From NCBI GenBank assembly GCA_016929595.1, contig JAFGIN010000175.1, positions 1-38,634 on the forward strand: a stretch of 38,634 bases of DNA, written 5' to 3'. The DNA comes from Chitinispirillaceae bacterium (GTDB taxonomy: Bacteria; Fibrobacterota; Chitinivibrionia; Chitinivibrionales; Chitinispirillaceae). The notes under the pieces are model-generated. The model saw nothing but the letters and a program-made list of their open reading frames with translations. It was not told the DNA's origin and ran no database searches. Positions within the stretch are counted from its first letter, which is position 1. The number at the start of each line of letters is the position of its first letter. A program made the position numbers and the translations under genes. Of the stretch, positions 16,840-25,328 are shown in pieces.

Positions 16840-17910
16840 TCAAGGCTCAACAGTAATAAGTTCATAGCTCCTCGATCCAACACCCAGCCGTTCTGCATAC
16901 ATCAATTGACGGTTTCCATCACTATGCGGATGAAAAATCTTGAATGGATCCATTCCGGCCTGTTTTACTATCGCATCGTAACATGCCTGATCTGCAGCTA
17001 CCGGATCAGTAGTGAGAAATATCCCGATATCCTCTGTTATCCGTGGATCATCTTTGGCTATACAATCACATTCTGCAGTTATTTTTATTGCAAAATTTAC
17101 ATGTAATGAACGTGGCACGTTACCGAGCACTGCTGCAGCATATTCAACCATTTTTTCATTCATTCTTGTGGCTCCGCTCCCCCAATTGACATCGATCGCT
17201 TCGACAGGACAGGCGGCAATACATCCTGCGCATCCGGTACACCGGGCACCATTTATAACCGCTTTACCCCGAATAAGGGATATCGCTGAGACCTGACATT
17301 CACCAACACAGGTACCGCAGCCAATGCACCTGGACATATTCACTTTCGGCTCCAGATCACTGTGCTGAGCCATTTTTCCTTCACGTGTTGCACACCCCAT
17401 ACCGACATTTTTTAATGTTCCGCCAAATCCCGCAGCCAGATGCCCTTTGAAATGGGCCATACTGATAAGGACATCCGTATCGAGGTAGAGTTTTGGAATT
17501 TTTGCATCCCTGATATATTGAAAGTTAACCGGTATCGATACCACCTTGTCGGCAGTCTCTTCTGCAATGACCGTTGTTCCCCCTGTTCGATCGGACGTAA
17601 ATCCGTGTTCGCAAGCCAGTTCAAGATGATCTCTGCAATTCATCCTCCTGCCTCTGTAGAGTGTGTTTGAATCTGATAATATGGCCTGTCCACCGTTTTC
17701 TGTAATTTTTCTGCACATGACACCTGCAATTTCCGGACGAATAAAACCGGTATTACCCTCTTCACCAAAATGAATCTTGATTACTGCGTGTTTTAAATCA
17801 CCAGAACCTGATAAACATCCACTTTTATCAATCAGTCTTGAAAATTTTTCCTGTATGAGATCGAGTGAATCGGATTCATTGACAGGAACGAAATAAACAC
17901 TTGAATTCAT
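16840..17910 (-). CDS. DUF362 protein with two [4Fe-4S] ferredoxin motifs
   Basis: The ATG at 17910 (GGGAG five bases upstream) was chosen over a TTG four codons earlier. The 356-residue protein has an N-terminal DUF362 domain (about 1-185), with the typical AVIKIHFGEEGNTGFIRPE and MAHFKGHLAAGFGGTLKNVGMG stretches. A bacterial ferredoxin insertion follows, with ligands Cys195/198/201/205 and Cys224/227/230/234, enough for two [4Fe-4S] clusters. It is probably a cytosolic electron-transfer protein; the substrate and partner are unknown for this family. It stands alone, with proS divergent upstream across a 325-base spacer. All eight cluster cysteines are present. Confidence 0.9.
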   Translation of the reverse strand: MNSSVYFVPVNESDSLDLIQEKFSRLIDKSGCLSGSGDLKHAVIKIHFGEEGNTGFIRPEIAGVMCRKITENGGQAILSDSNTLYRGRRMNCRDHLELACEHGFTSDRTGGTTVIAEETADKVVSIPVNFQYIRDAKIPKLYLDTDVLISMAHFKGHLAAGFGGTLKNVGMGCATREGKMAQHSDLEPKVNMSRCIGCGTCVGECQVSAISLIRGKAVINGARCTGCAGCIAACPVEAIDVNWGSGATRMNEKMVEYAAAVLGNVPRSLHVNFAIKITAECDCIAKDDPRITEDIGIFLTTDPVAADQACYDAIVKQAGMDPFKIFHPHSDGNRQLMYAERLGVGSRSYELITVEP

Positions 17911-18235
17911 AGTATCTCCCAATTTATAAAGAATTTGTTTATTAGTAAGGTCCTTCTGATCGATATATATTCAAGGCCGTTTGTGATAATAATCAGGCGT
18001 CGCCTGCCATACTTCTAAATATACATGCCTGAATTCTACGGCTGAATGTACTGTAAAACTCCATTGAAAATACAGTAACTAATCACATTAATTCACCCGG
18101 CCCCACAGAATGAACCTTGAAAAACCACCATTTTTACATTAATTTTTCAACCGTGCAGCTTGTATATTCTACAAAATTGATAATCTCATTCGATTGAAAG
18201 TTATACGTTCTTTTAATATACAAGGAAACGATAGT
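17911..18235. other. Divergent spacer between DUF362 gene and proS
   Basis: No gene is visible. Three symmetric elements are present: CAGGCG-T-CGCCTG at 17994-18006, TACTGTA (18049-18055) with its complement TACAGTA (18071-18077) 15 bases apart, and TTGTA-TATTC-TACAA at about 18158-18172 just upstream of proS. A strong promoter match was not identified. The region presumably carries both divergent promoters. Confidence 0.4.
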
Positions 18236-19762
18236 ATGGCCCAGCAGCAGAAAGTGAAAACAGCAATTACCCCGACCCGTTCCGAAGATTACCCGGAGTG
18301 GTACCAGCAGGTTATTAAAAACGCTGATCTTGCGGAGAATTCTCCGGTACGGGGATGTATGGTGATCCGGCCCTGGGGGTACAGCCTCTGGGAGAACATC
18401 CAGAAGGTACTCGATACAAAATTCAAAGCTACCGGACATGAGAACGCCTATTTCCCGCTTTTTATCCCTAAAAGTTTCCTTGAGAAAGAAGCAGAGCATG
18501 TCGAGGGGTTCGCAAAAGAGTGTGCTGTGGTCACTCACCACCGCCTCGAAGTGGGCGCTGATGGGAAGCTTGTGCCGGCCGGTCCACTTGAGGAACCACT
18601 TATCGTGCGTCCTACCTCAGAAACAATCATTGGAGCGATGTTTTCAAAATGGGTGCAATCGTACCGGGATCTTCCTTTACTGATTAACCAGTGGGCAAAC
18701 GTTGTCCGCTGGGAGATGCGCACACGGCTTTTTTTACGGACCGCTGAATTTTTGTGGCAGGAGGGACACACGGCTCATGCAACAAAAGAGGAAGCTGAGA
18801 TCGAGACGAAGCTCATGCTTGATGTGTATGCTGACTTTGCAGAAAATTATATGGCAATGCCGGTCATCAAAGGGGAAAAAACCGCTGTAGAGCGTTTCCC
18901 TGGTGCGGTTTCCACCTACTGCATAGAAGCAATGATGCAGGATTGTAAAGCACTGCAGGCCGGAACATCACACTTTCTTGGCCAGAATTTCGCCAAAGCA
19001 TCAGAAATAAAATTTCTTGACTCTACAGGAAAGGAAGAGTTTGCCTGGACTACATCATGGGGCGTTTCCACACGTCTGATCGGTGGTCTTATCATGACCC
19101 ATGGAGATGATGACGGCTTAATAGTTCCTCCCCGGCTTGCTCCTTCACATATCGTTATCCTTCCGGTTGTCCATGAGGACAACGCCGCATCAGTTTACGA
19201 ATATTGTGACTCGCTTGCAGCCCAGCTACGTAAACAGAACTACAATTCCGGCCTCGTATCGGTCATAGTCGACAAGAGAGAGGGACGCGGCGGCGATAAA
19301 GTCTGGTCATGGATAAAGAAAGGTATTCCGTTATATCTGGAAATAGGTCCGCGCGATATGGCTTCCGGGTCGGTATTTGTTGGACGCCGTGACAAAAGTC
19401 GTAAAGAGCGCTACTCGCAGTCACGATCAGAATTTGTCGCGACAATCGCAAACCTCCTCGATGACATTCAGAAATCACTTCACGATAAAGCGATTGCTTT
19501 CAGGGATGCACATACCCGCAAGATTGATTCAAAAGATGAGTTTTATGAATACTTTACACCAAATAATAAGGAAAAACCCGAAATTCATGGCGGATTCGCT
19601 CTTGCTCACTGGAATGGTTCCTCTGAAGTCGAAAAACAGATCAAAGAGGATCTCAATGTGACTATCCGCTGCATACCGATCGATGCGCCATCAGAAGATG
19701 GAAAATGTGTCATCACCGGTGAACCATCACAGCGAAGAGTTATTTTCGCTAAATCGTATTAA
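18236..19762 (+). CDS. proS: Proline--tRNA ligase, short (archaeal/eukaryotic-type)
   Basis: The start at 18236 follows CAAGGAAACGATAGT. The 508-residue enzyme is a class II synthetase. It has motif 2 RWEMRTRLFLRTAEFLWQEGHTAHAT, motif 3 in GGLIMTHGDDDGLIVPPRLAP, and a C-terminal extension ending in an aromatic residue (FAKSY), as in the archaeal/eukaryotic-like ProS family. It lacks the large editing insertion (INS) between motifs 2 and 3 seen in the bacterial-type enzyme. It charges tRNA-Pro with proline in the cytosol. Bacteria of several phyla carry this type, so it is not by itself a sign of recent transfer. An exported protein gene follows 39 bases later. Confidence 0.96.
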   Translation: MAQQQKVKTAITPTRSEDYPEWYQQVIKNADLAENSPVRGCMVIRPWGYSLWENIQKVLDTKFKATGHENAYFPLFIPKSFLEKEAEHVEGFAKECAVVTHHRLEVGADGKLVPAGPLEEPLIVRPTSETIIGAMFSKWVQSYRDLPLLINQWANVVRWEMRTRLFLRTAEFLWQEGHTAHATKEEAEIETKLMLDVYADFAENYMAMPVIKGEKTAVERFPGAVSTYCIEAMMQDCKALQAGTSHFLGQNFAKASEIKFLDSTGKEEFAWTTSWGVSTRLIGGLIMTHGDDDGLIVPPRLAPSHIVILPVVHEDNAASVYEYCDSLAAQLRKQNYNSGLVSVIVDKREGRGGDKVWSWIKKGIPLYLEIGPRDMASGSVFVGRRDKSRKERYSQSRSEFVATIANLLDDIQKSLHDKAIAFRDAHTRKIDSKDEFYEYFTPNNKEKPEIHGGFALAHWNGSSEVEKQIKEDLNVTIRCIPIDAPSEDGKCVITGEPSQRRVIFAKSY

Positions 19763-19801
19763 CTGTTTGATTTTAAACAAAAGATTAAAGCGGAAGAAAA
19801 C

Positions 19802-21415
19802 ATGAGAACATTCTTTTCAGGAATTATGGCAGTACTGGTCGTGCTGGCTCTTTTCCCCTTGAACAGCCATTCAGAACATTCACAGCCGGCAACACTTGAG
19901 AGTAAACAATATCCGTCGCAACGCCTCAAGAGGAGTAACTTTTTTCTTATCAGACTGTTTACCAGAAAAACGTTCGCCGCAGATTCCGTAATTCAATCTG
20001 TTGAAACTTTATGGAATACAGCCAACAATTACTATTCGGAAAGAAAGTTTCTTCAGGCCTCAGAAACAGCCCGACAAATAATCCCATCATTGGATGCCTA
20101 CCACGGAGCGTTGAAACGAGTTCATAAAAAGCCTCTTTTTGAGAATAACGGCCTCACCTCTTTTATACGCTTCTGCGATGTTTATAACAGTATCTATCCA
20201 TCAGTGGTTTCTTTGACAAAAATTACGAATGTTCTTCCATCGGATGAAGATCAGATCATGGAACGCAATCGCCACGAATTACTTTTAATGCTCACGTCTC
20301 TTCACAAAGAGATACGGGACACACTTTCCCGCTACCCGCAGGACTCACTACTGGTACTTCATGCGTACCGTTATATCTTATCAGCAGCACAGAAAGTGGA
20401 CACGCTTCTGGGCCTTGTTTATAATCAGCAGCGTCTTGACTTCTCGCTCAAGAACAGATTCTATTACAACCGTATGCAGGAATCAAATAATCCCGAAGCA
20501 CTTAATCAGTTTGTTGCCGACTGTGATTATTATGGTGTCGATAAAGAGTGGTGCGAACGAGCCCGGAAAACACTGCATCCGGACAACACTGCAACAACGA
20601 ACGTCGGAAGCGGTAGAACCGCTCCTGCATCATCCCGTAAATTATCAAAAACTGAACGCATCTATGAACAATACACTGCAGCCGTTTCATCACGCAATGT
20701 AGATCAGCTCGAGGCATATATCAAAAAATATTCCTCAAAGAAATATAAAAAAATTGCCCGTATCGACAGCGCCCGGGCATTGCTGAACAGGATTACCAAA
20801 GACTTACAGTTGGAAAAACAGTTTGCATCAGAACACCCCTACTTTTCAGATGGTTCTGCAAACAGCAATTTATTTAAAGTAAGCTTTCAGGGATTGCAGA
20901 ATAATGCTGTCACTACGCTGCAGCCATTGACAGATTCGTTTGCCGCAGCAACTTCATCACTGCGTTCTCTGCGTTTCCCGGCGCTTCTTACTATAGATTA
21001 TTCCACAACTCCCCCACTCTACCTTCTTAATTGCTATATTCACGACAAAAAAGATATGACACTCCGGGATTCATCTGGGCAGTGGTACAGTACCATTGAT
21101 GGAATCGCACCGGCATTTGCAGCACTCGATCTTCTGACCCGCAACTGTACCGCACAATTGAAACGAGCTGGAGTACAGTTCACGTATTCACCGGTATTTG
21201 CTGTTCGTGTTCTCAAAAACAGCATGAACTACCTGACAATGTATGCATGCGCAAAAAATCCCCGGGACTATGATGTTTACAATTTCTACGATATCACCGT
21301 TCCGGGTTTTCAGAATGTCAGAATTGTAAACAATTCAGCAACGACTGTCATAAAAATTCCAGAGGACAACGGTCTGCAGGAAAACCGGGCAGCCCGGCAA
21401 TTTTTCGGAAAGTAG
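19802..21415 (+). CDS. Large exported protein of unknown function
   Basis: The 537-residue product begins with a signal peptide (MRTFFSGIMAVLVVLALFPLNSHS), followed by a basic stretch. A second hydrophobic patch near FLIRLFTRKTFAADS (residues 48-60) shows an Ala-Ala-Asp site. Residues 65-330 look alpha-helical with heptad-like Leu and charged residues and recurrent Tyr/Arg, as in helical-repeat proteins; the C-terminal third (360-537) is more beta-like. I recognise no family. It follows proS by 39 bases with GCGGAAGAAAAC before ATG, so it may be co-transcribed. A hairpin (GTATGCC/GGCATAC at 21464-21483) follows its stop. Confidence 0.7.
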   Translation: MRTFFSGIMAVLVVLALFPLNSHSEHSQPATLESKQYPSQRLKRSNFFLIRLFTRKTFAADSVIQSVETLWNTANNYYSERKFLQASETARQIIPSLDAYHGALKRVHKKPLFENNGLTSFIRFCDVYNSIYPSVVSLTKITNVLPSDEDQIMERNRHELLLMLTSLHKEIRDTLSRYPQDSLLVLHAYRYILSAAQKVDTLLGLVYNQQRLDFSLKNRFYYNRMQESNNPEALNQFVADCDYYGVDKEWCERARKTLHPDNTATTNVGSGRTAPASSRKLSKTERIYEQYTAAVSSRNVDQLEAYIKKYSSKKYKKIARIDSARALLNRITKDLQLEKQFASEHPYFSDGSANSNLFKVSFQGLQNNAVTTLQPLTDSFAAATSSLRSLRFPALLTIDYSTTPPLYLLNCYIHDKKDMTLRDSSGQWYSTIDGIAPAFAALDLLTRNCTAQLKRAGVQFTYSPVFAVRVLKNSMNYLTMYACAKNPRDYDVYNFYDITVPGFQNVRIVNNSATTVIKIPEDNGLQENRAARQFFGK

Positions 21416-21463
21416 CGCAACTACAGTTTACATTGTCGCAGAGACCGCACCTTTTCAAGGTTC

Positions 21464-21483
21464 GTATGCCTGTTCCGGCATAC
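21464..21483 (+). terminator. Hairpin after the exported-protein gene (weak terminator candidate)
   Basis: GTATGCC (21464-21470) and GGCATAC (21477-21483) form a perfect 7-bp stem with a 6-base loop, 48 bases past the stop. Only ATTTAAGG follows, so the U-tract expected of an intrinsic terminator is poor. Confidence 0.3.
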
Positions 21484-21700
21484 ATTTAAGGAGAATACTA
21501 CAGCACAGTTTAAAACACATGGCAATGGATATGGCCGTCAGAATGGTGAGCGACTCGCAGTAGACCCGAACAATCCCGACATTTTTTTTTGCGGCACTCG
21601 AAAAAATGGTCTCCGCAATAGTACTGACCGCGCGCTTCTACCTTGCTACACTCTTGATGGCCGCTTTTTACTCATCGAAATTCAGACTCAGCACAATTAA
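21479..21700 (+). pseudogene. Fragment of a GH74/BNR-type secreted glycosidase
   Basis: In frame with position 21521 the DNA reads HGNGYGRQNGERLAVDPNN, then PDIFFCGTRKNGLRNSTDR. This closely follows the conserved GH74 xyloglucanase/BNR-propeller stretch (GRxxGERLAVDPNNxxxxxFGxRxxGLWxSTD). The similarity fades after about 21631 and the frame stops at 21698-21700. There is no convincing start and only about 40 residues of a normally 700-residue enzyme remain, so it is a relic. A 97-residue open frame over the same DNA in another phase has no such similarity. The family call rests on motif recall. Confidence 0.55.
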
Positions 21701-21961
21701 GGACCATTATTTTATCCGGTTTATTCTTTACATGAAGACTGGAACAGCTTTTGTACTCATTTTTTTCTGGTTTAGAGCAGAAATTATTTCTTTCCGAACT
21801 TTCCGGAAAATGTCAATATGGAACATCCAGGTGATTACAGCAACAAGATTTCCTGGAGTTGCTCCGGACCAGCTGTTGAGCCAGAGATATGGAATTTAAC
21901 TAACGTGCGTTTGCCGGCTTTTATTTCCAGGGGCTTCTAAAGGTAGAGAGTAGGTATCAGC

Positions 21962-23284
21962 ATGCTGGATAACTATATTGGCGACCTCAAATCTCTTCGG
22001 CAAAAGAAAAGGGGGTTGCAGGTTTTTATACTACTGACTTCAGTAGCACCTCTTTTCTGGGTCAACCCCCGAGAGCAGACTCTTACACTCAATTTACTTC
22101 TCGTTTTTGCCAAAATTGGATCACTTTGCGGCACCATACTTCTTTGCTGGCAGTTTCTGCTCGGGTACAGAAGATATGTCTCCACAATTATCACCGATCT
22201 TATATGGGTAGTTACACTGCACAAACGACTTGGCATCGCAGCAATAATACTCATCACCCTTCATCCGGTCTGCATAACTGCCTATTATTACCGCAAATAC
22301 AGTATCAACCTTTTCAATGTGAACACCAGATATGACCTTGGGCTTTTTGTCATTATTGGAATAGTGGCATTCCTGATCCTGTTGCTGTTGTTATTTACGA
22401 GCGTAATTTTCAGGAAGCAAATCGATAAATGGAAATGGTATATTCTTCACCTGTCCAGTTATTTACTTATTCCACTCTTGTTTATACACAGTATTACGAT
22501 CGGTATGACACTTCTCAAGACATCTCTGAGAGGAGTCTGGTTTACCGTATTCGGATTGATGGGAGCTTTGTATGTGAGTCGGATCTTATTCCGACTGGGA
22601 ATCTTTTCCAGAAAATACAGGATTGCACGGGTCCGTCCTGAAACTGCCAGTGTAGTGGATATCACGATGGCACCGGATAAAGGTGCAATCAAACCGGCTA
22701 TAGGACAATTTATTTATATTTACAGGTACAGTATCAGAGGGGCCAGGCCCTACACCATTTCAGACTACAATACCTCAAGCCGCGAATTATTGATAACTGC
22801 CAAAGCACAGGGGGTAACCAGTACTGCATTGCAGACATTACATGAAGGCGAGGTGGTGTGGTTAGACGGTCCATACGGAATTTTCTCCTGGGAAGCGCTC
22901 TCCAGTGGGTGTTCATTGGTCATGATCGCCGGCGGGATTGGCATAACCCCATTTCGACGGATAATAAAGCTGCTGGAGTCAGTTCAGGACAGGGATGCCT
23001 GGCTTTTTTATGGATGCAATACAATAGATGAAATAGTTTTCAGAAAGGAACTCCAGAAACTCAAGCATGTAAAAGTAGTCTACGTCATTGCAAAGGAGGA
23101 GCTCCCCAGGGCTGAGAGAGGATTTGTCACCACTGATATTATCAATAAATATATTGATGGTAATCCCGCTGATTTTGAGTATCTGCTGTGTGGTCCTCCA
23201 GTTATGATCTTAACACTTGAATTGCAGCTTCGGAATCTGGGTATTGCCCCGGGAAAGATACACCATGAACTTTTTTCATGGTAA
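21962..23284 (+). CDS. Ferric-reductase-like transmembrane flavoprotein (FAD/NAD(P)H oxidoreductase)
   Basis: The 440-residue protein has an N-terminal membrane half (about 20-210, five or six helices). Conserved His87, His101, His163 and His176 are paired across helices as expected for two b-type hemes. The cytosolic half has an FAD motif RPYTISDY at 262-269, DGPYGIFSW at 302-310, an NAD(P) loop AGGIGITPF at 323-331 and YGCNTIDEIVFRKEL further on. It would move electrons from NAD(P)H through FAD and heme across the membrane, to ferric iron or another acceptor. It is flanked by decayed fragments on both sides, so it may belong to a remodelled locus. A terminator follows. Confidence 0.9.
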   Translation: MLDNYIGDLKSLRQKKRGLQVFILLTSVAPLFWVNPREQTLTLNLLLVFAKIGSLCGTILLCWQFLLGYRRYVSTIITDLIWVVTLHKRLGIAAIILITLHPVCITAYYYRKYSINLFNVNTRYDLGLFVIIGIVAFLILLLLLFTSVIFRKQIDKWKWYILHLSSYLLIPLLFIHSITIGMTLLKTSLRGVWFTVFGLMGALYVSRILFRLGIFSRKYRIARVRPETASVVDITMAPDKGAIKPAIGQFIYIYRYSIRGARPYTISDYNTSSRELLITAKAQGVTSTALQTLHEGEVVWLDGPYGIFSWEALSSGCSLVMIAGGIGITPFRRIIKLLESVQDRDAWLFYGCNTIDEIVFRKELQKLKHVKVVYVIAKEELPRAERGFVTTDIINKYIDGNPADFEYLLCGPPVMILTLELQLRNLGIAPGKIHHELFSW

Positions 23285-23309
23285 TCGTTCCAGACTATTA
23301 TTGACCTCT

Positions 23310-23346
23310 GCCTGATCAGTCTCAATTAGTCAGGCCTGTTTTTCGC
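23310..23346 (+). terminator. Intrinsic terminator after the ferric-reductase-like gene
   Basis: GCCTGA (23310-23315) pairs with TCAGGC (23330-23335), and CTGTTTTTCG follows. It lies 26 bases past the stop, in the right orientation and distance. Confidence 0.6.
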
Positions 23347-23394
23347 TTGTTTTCTATCTGGTTTGCATTTCAATAACTACAAGTCTGTTTAATT

Positions 23395-23549
23395 ATGAAA
23401 AAACCTGAGAGAAAATTGCTATTCCACTGATTGTAATCGGTTCATTATTGATTATTGGCTTTTTCCCTGGTTTGAACTTAATACAGGTAAGCACAGTCTT
23501 ACCTCCTGCGGATTCCACAAGTTTACGCTTTACACCAGAAACGGTTTGA
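23395..23549 (+). pseudogene. Decayed membrane-protein fragment
   Basis: An ATG at 23395 opens a short frame (MKKPERKLLFH, then stop). One base out of phase, from 23409, the DNA reads EKIAIPLIVIGSLLIIGFFP then GLNLIQ, and continues to a stop at 23547-23549. The shift occurs in an A-run. The hydrophobic Pro-Leu...Gly-Phe-Phe-Pro pattern resembles the C-terminal region of NuoM/NuoN/Mrp-type antiporter subunits, but it is too short to be sure. No ribosome-binding site is evident. I treat it as a relic. The rest of the spacer up to 23772 holds an imperfect hairpin (CTGCG...CGCAG near 23687-23718) and no gene. Confidence 0.3.
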
Positions 23550-23772
23550 TCTATTTACTGTTGCAGGATATGTTCTATTATGGTAGAATAATTGTTAATG
23601 ATATTTTGAGCAGGCAGATATTTCATTTAATTTCACCAGAGTATGGATAAATCGCCTGCGAATACTATATATTTATTAAATTACTTTCTGCGCATCTCCA
23701 CTTATTGGTGAGTACGCAGATAAGTATGCTCTACTTTGTTTTTGATTATAAACAGGAGACCTGAAACATTCA

Positions 23773-25155
23773 ATGAGTACTATATCATCGCGTTTTCGAC
23801 ATACAAGGAAAAAGCGGCCAATAAAGAAGCTATTCACCTCTTTGTGTGCTGTTGCTATTATCCTTGCCATATTTTTCATGATCCATTATAGTGACGCTCA
23901 AAAAACACCTGAAGTCGAAACGACATTCGCCTGCATCGAATCGCTGGGCAAAGAGATTGCGATCGAGGAAAACAGACTCGCAGAAATTAAACGTGTCGTG
24001 TACCGCCGCGAAGGGACTGTTGGTAGCGGGCAGGGGTTATTTCAGGCGTTGGGCAATCTGGGACTGTCCACCCAAATGGGACTTAAGCTGATCACCGCGC
24101 TCAGCGATTCCGTGGAACTGATCAATATGACTGTGGGGGAACGAATTTCTGTCGAGCTTGATCCGAATGATACTACGAATGTGCTTGTCTTTTCCTACGC
24201 CCCAAATCCGGCTATCATGCACCAGCTTGTCAATCAGGACGGTACTTTTATATACCACAAAGTGGAGCATCCAACCACAATCAGACATCGGCTCATCGAG
24301 GGATCGCTTGAGCAGGGCTCTACGCTGGATCAGACGCTCCGCGAAAAAGGGATCGCTCCATCAATGGTTGCTGTTGTCAATGGTGTTCTGTTATGCAAGA
24401 TCGCATTCCGCACCCATGCACGACACGGCGACCGATTCGGGGTATTGCTGCGGGAGCGGTTTTTCCAGGATTCCATCCTCATAGAGGGTCAGGTAATGTA
24501 TACTTGCTATGAAGGGTCGAAAGCGGGCTTTCATGAAGCGTTCCGTTATGATGACGGTGATCCGAAGTCTTCCTTTACGGCCCATTATACCAAAAACGGT
24601 GAAGCACTTATCCATTCGGGTCTACGGTATCCACTCGACCGCTTGCACATAAGTTCCGGCTATGGAATGCGCCACCACCCGGTGACCGGAAGACGTGTCA
24701 TGCATAAAGGGGTGGACTACCGCGCTCCTACAGGAACCCCTACTTATGCTGTAGCTGCGGGAGTTGTGGTGCAATCGAGCTACAACGCTGCCAATGGCAA
24801 TTACATAGTTATCCGCCACGCTGACAAATACACTTCCTGGTATCTGCACCTGCACAAACGACTTGTAAATGCAGGGCAAACAGTTCGAACACGTCAGCTG
24901 ATCGGCAAAGTTGGGAACACCGGCATCTCCACCGGACCTCATCTGCATTTCGGATTCAGAAAGCCCAACGGCTCCTGGATGGATCCGCTGCAAAAACGGA
25001 TGATTGCCACTCCGAAGCTTGAAGGAAAGAAATTTGCTGCTTTGGGCATGCAGATACGTGAAATCCGTAGTTTGCTCGATAGCCTGAAAACGGAACATCA
25101 ACCCCTGGTGTTTAAAAATGGCCATGATAACAGATACGAAGGGAATGGCTCCTGA
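23773..25155 (+). CDS. M23-family (LytM) murein endopeptidase, MepM-like
   Basis: The 460-residue protein has a basic N-terminus and one membrane anchor (about 19-38). A linker with short coiled-coil-like heptads (55-80) and a central domain like that of MepM/YebA (85-260) follow. The M23 peptidase domain (about 285-400) has zinc ligands His311 and Asp315 in HKGVD, His359/His361 in YLHLH and His390/His392 in PHLHFG. It should cut peptide cross-links in periplasmic peptidoglycan. Ribosome-binding evidence is weak (GGAG 14 bases upstream of ATG). Its base composition looks somewhat richer in G+C than its neighbours. Zinc ligands are complete, so it is probably active. Confidence 0.93.
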   Translation: MSTISSRFRHTRKKRPIKKLFTSLCAVAIILAIFFMIHYSDAQKTPEVETTFACIESLGKEIAIEENRLAEIKRVVYRREGTVGSGQGLFQALGNLGLSTQMGLKLITALSDSVELINMTVGERISVELDPNDTTNVLVFSYAPNPAIMHQLVNQDGTFIYHKVEHPTTIRHRLIEGSLEQGSTLDQTLREKGIAPSMVAVVNGVLLCKIAFRTHARHGDRFGVLLRERFFQDSILIEGQVMYTCYEGSKAGFHEAFRYDDGDPKSSFTAHYTKNGEALIHSGLRYPLDRLHISSGYGMRHHPVTGRRVMHKGVDYRAPTGTPTYAVAAGVVVQSSYNAANGNYIVIRHADKYTSWYLHLHKRLVNAGQTVRTRQLIGKVGNTGISTGPHLHFGFRKPNGSWMDPLQKRMIATPKLEGKKFAALGMQIREIRSLLDSLKTEHQPLVFKNGHDNRYEGNGS

Positions 25156-25244
25156 GTCGAGACGTTAGCTGATGCAGGCGGCTGGTTGAGCGTTTCGTAA
25201 AACCTGAAAACGAGATTTTCCACTTCGTTTCGAAGATAAATCGG

Positions 25245-25260
25245 GATATTAATTAATATC
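25245..25260. repeat. 16-bp perfect palindrome between convergent genes
   Basis: GATATTAATTAATATC is fully self-complementary. It sits between the M23 gene and the convergent 695-residue protein gene. A 5-bp hairpin CTTCG-TTT-CGAAG lies just upstream (about 25222-25234). There is no T-run on either strand beyond it, so a terminator role is possible but unproven. Confidence 0.35.
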
Positions 25261-25328
25261 TCCTGTCGTTCCCCCTTGTAGAGTACACCTGAATGATTAA
25301 CGAAGTGCAAACAGAAAATCATGGATAG

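Noticed and set aside
21606-21899. 97-codon open frame with hydrophobic stretches
   Set aside because: It overlaps the GH74-like frame in a different phase, lacks a ribosome-binding site, and the glycosidase-like reading is better supported.
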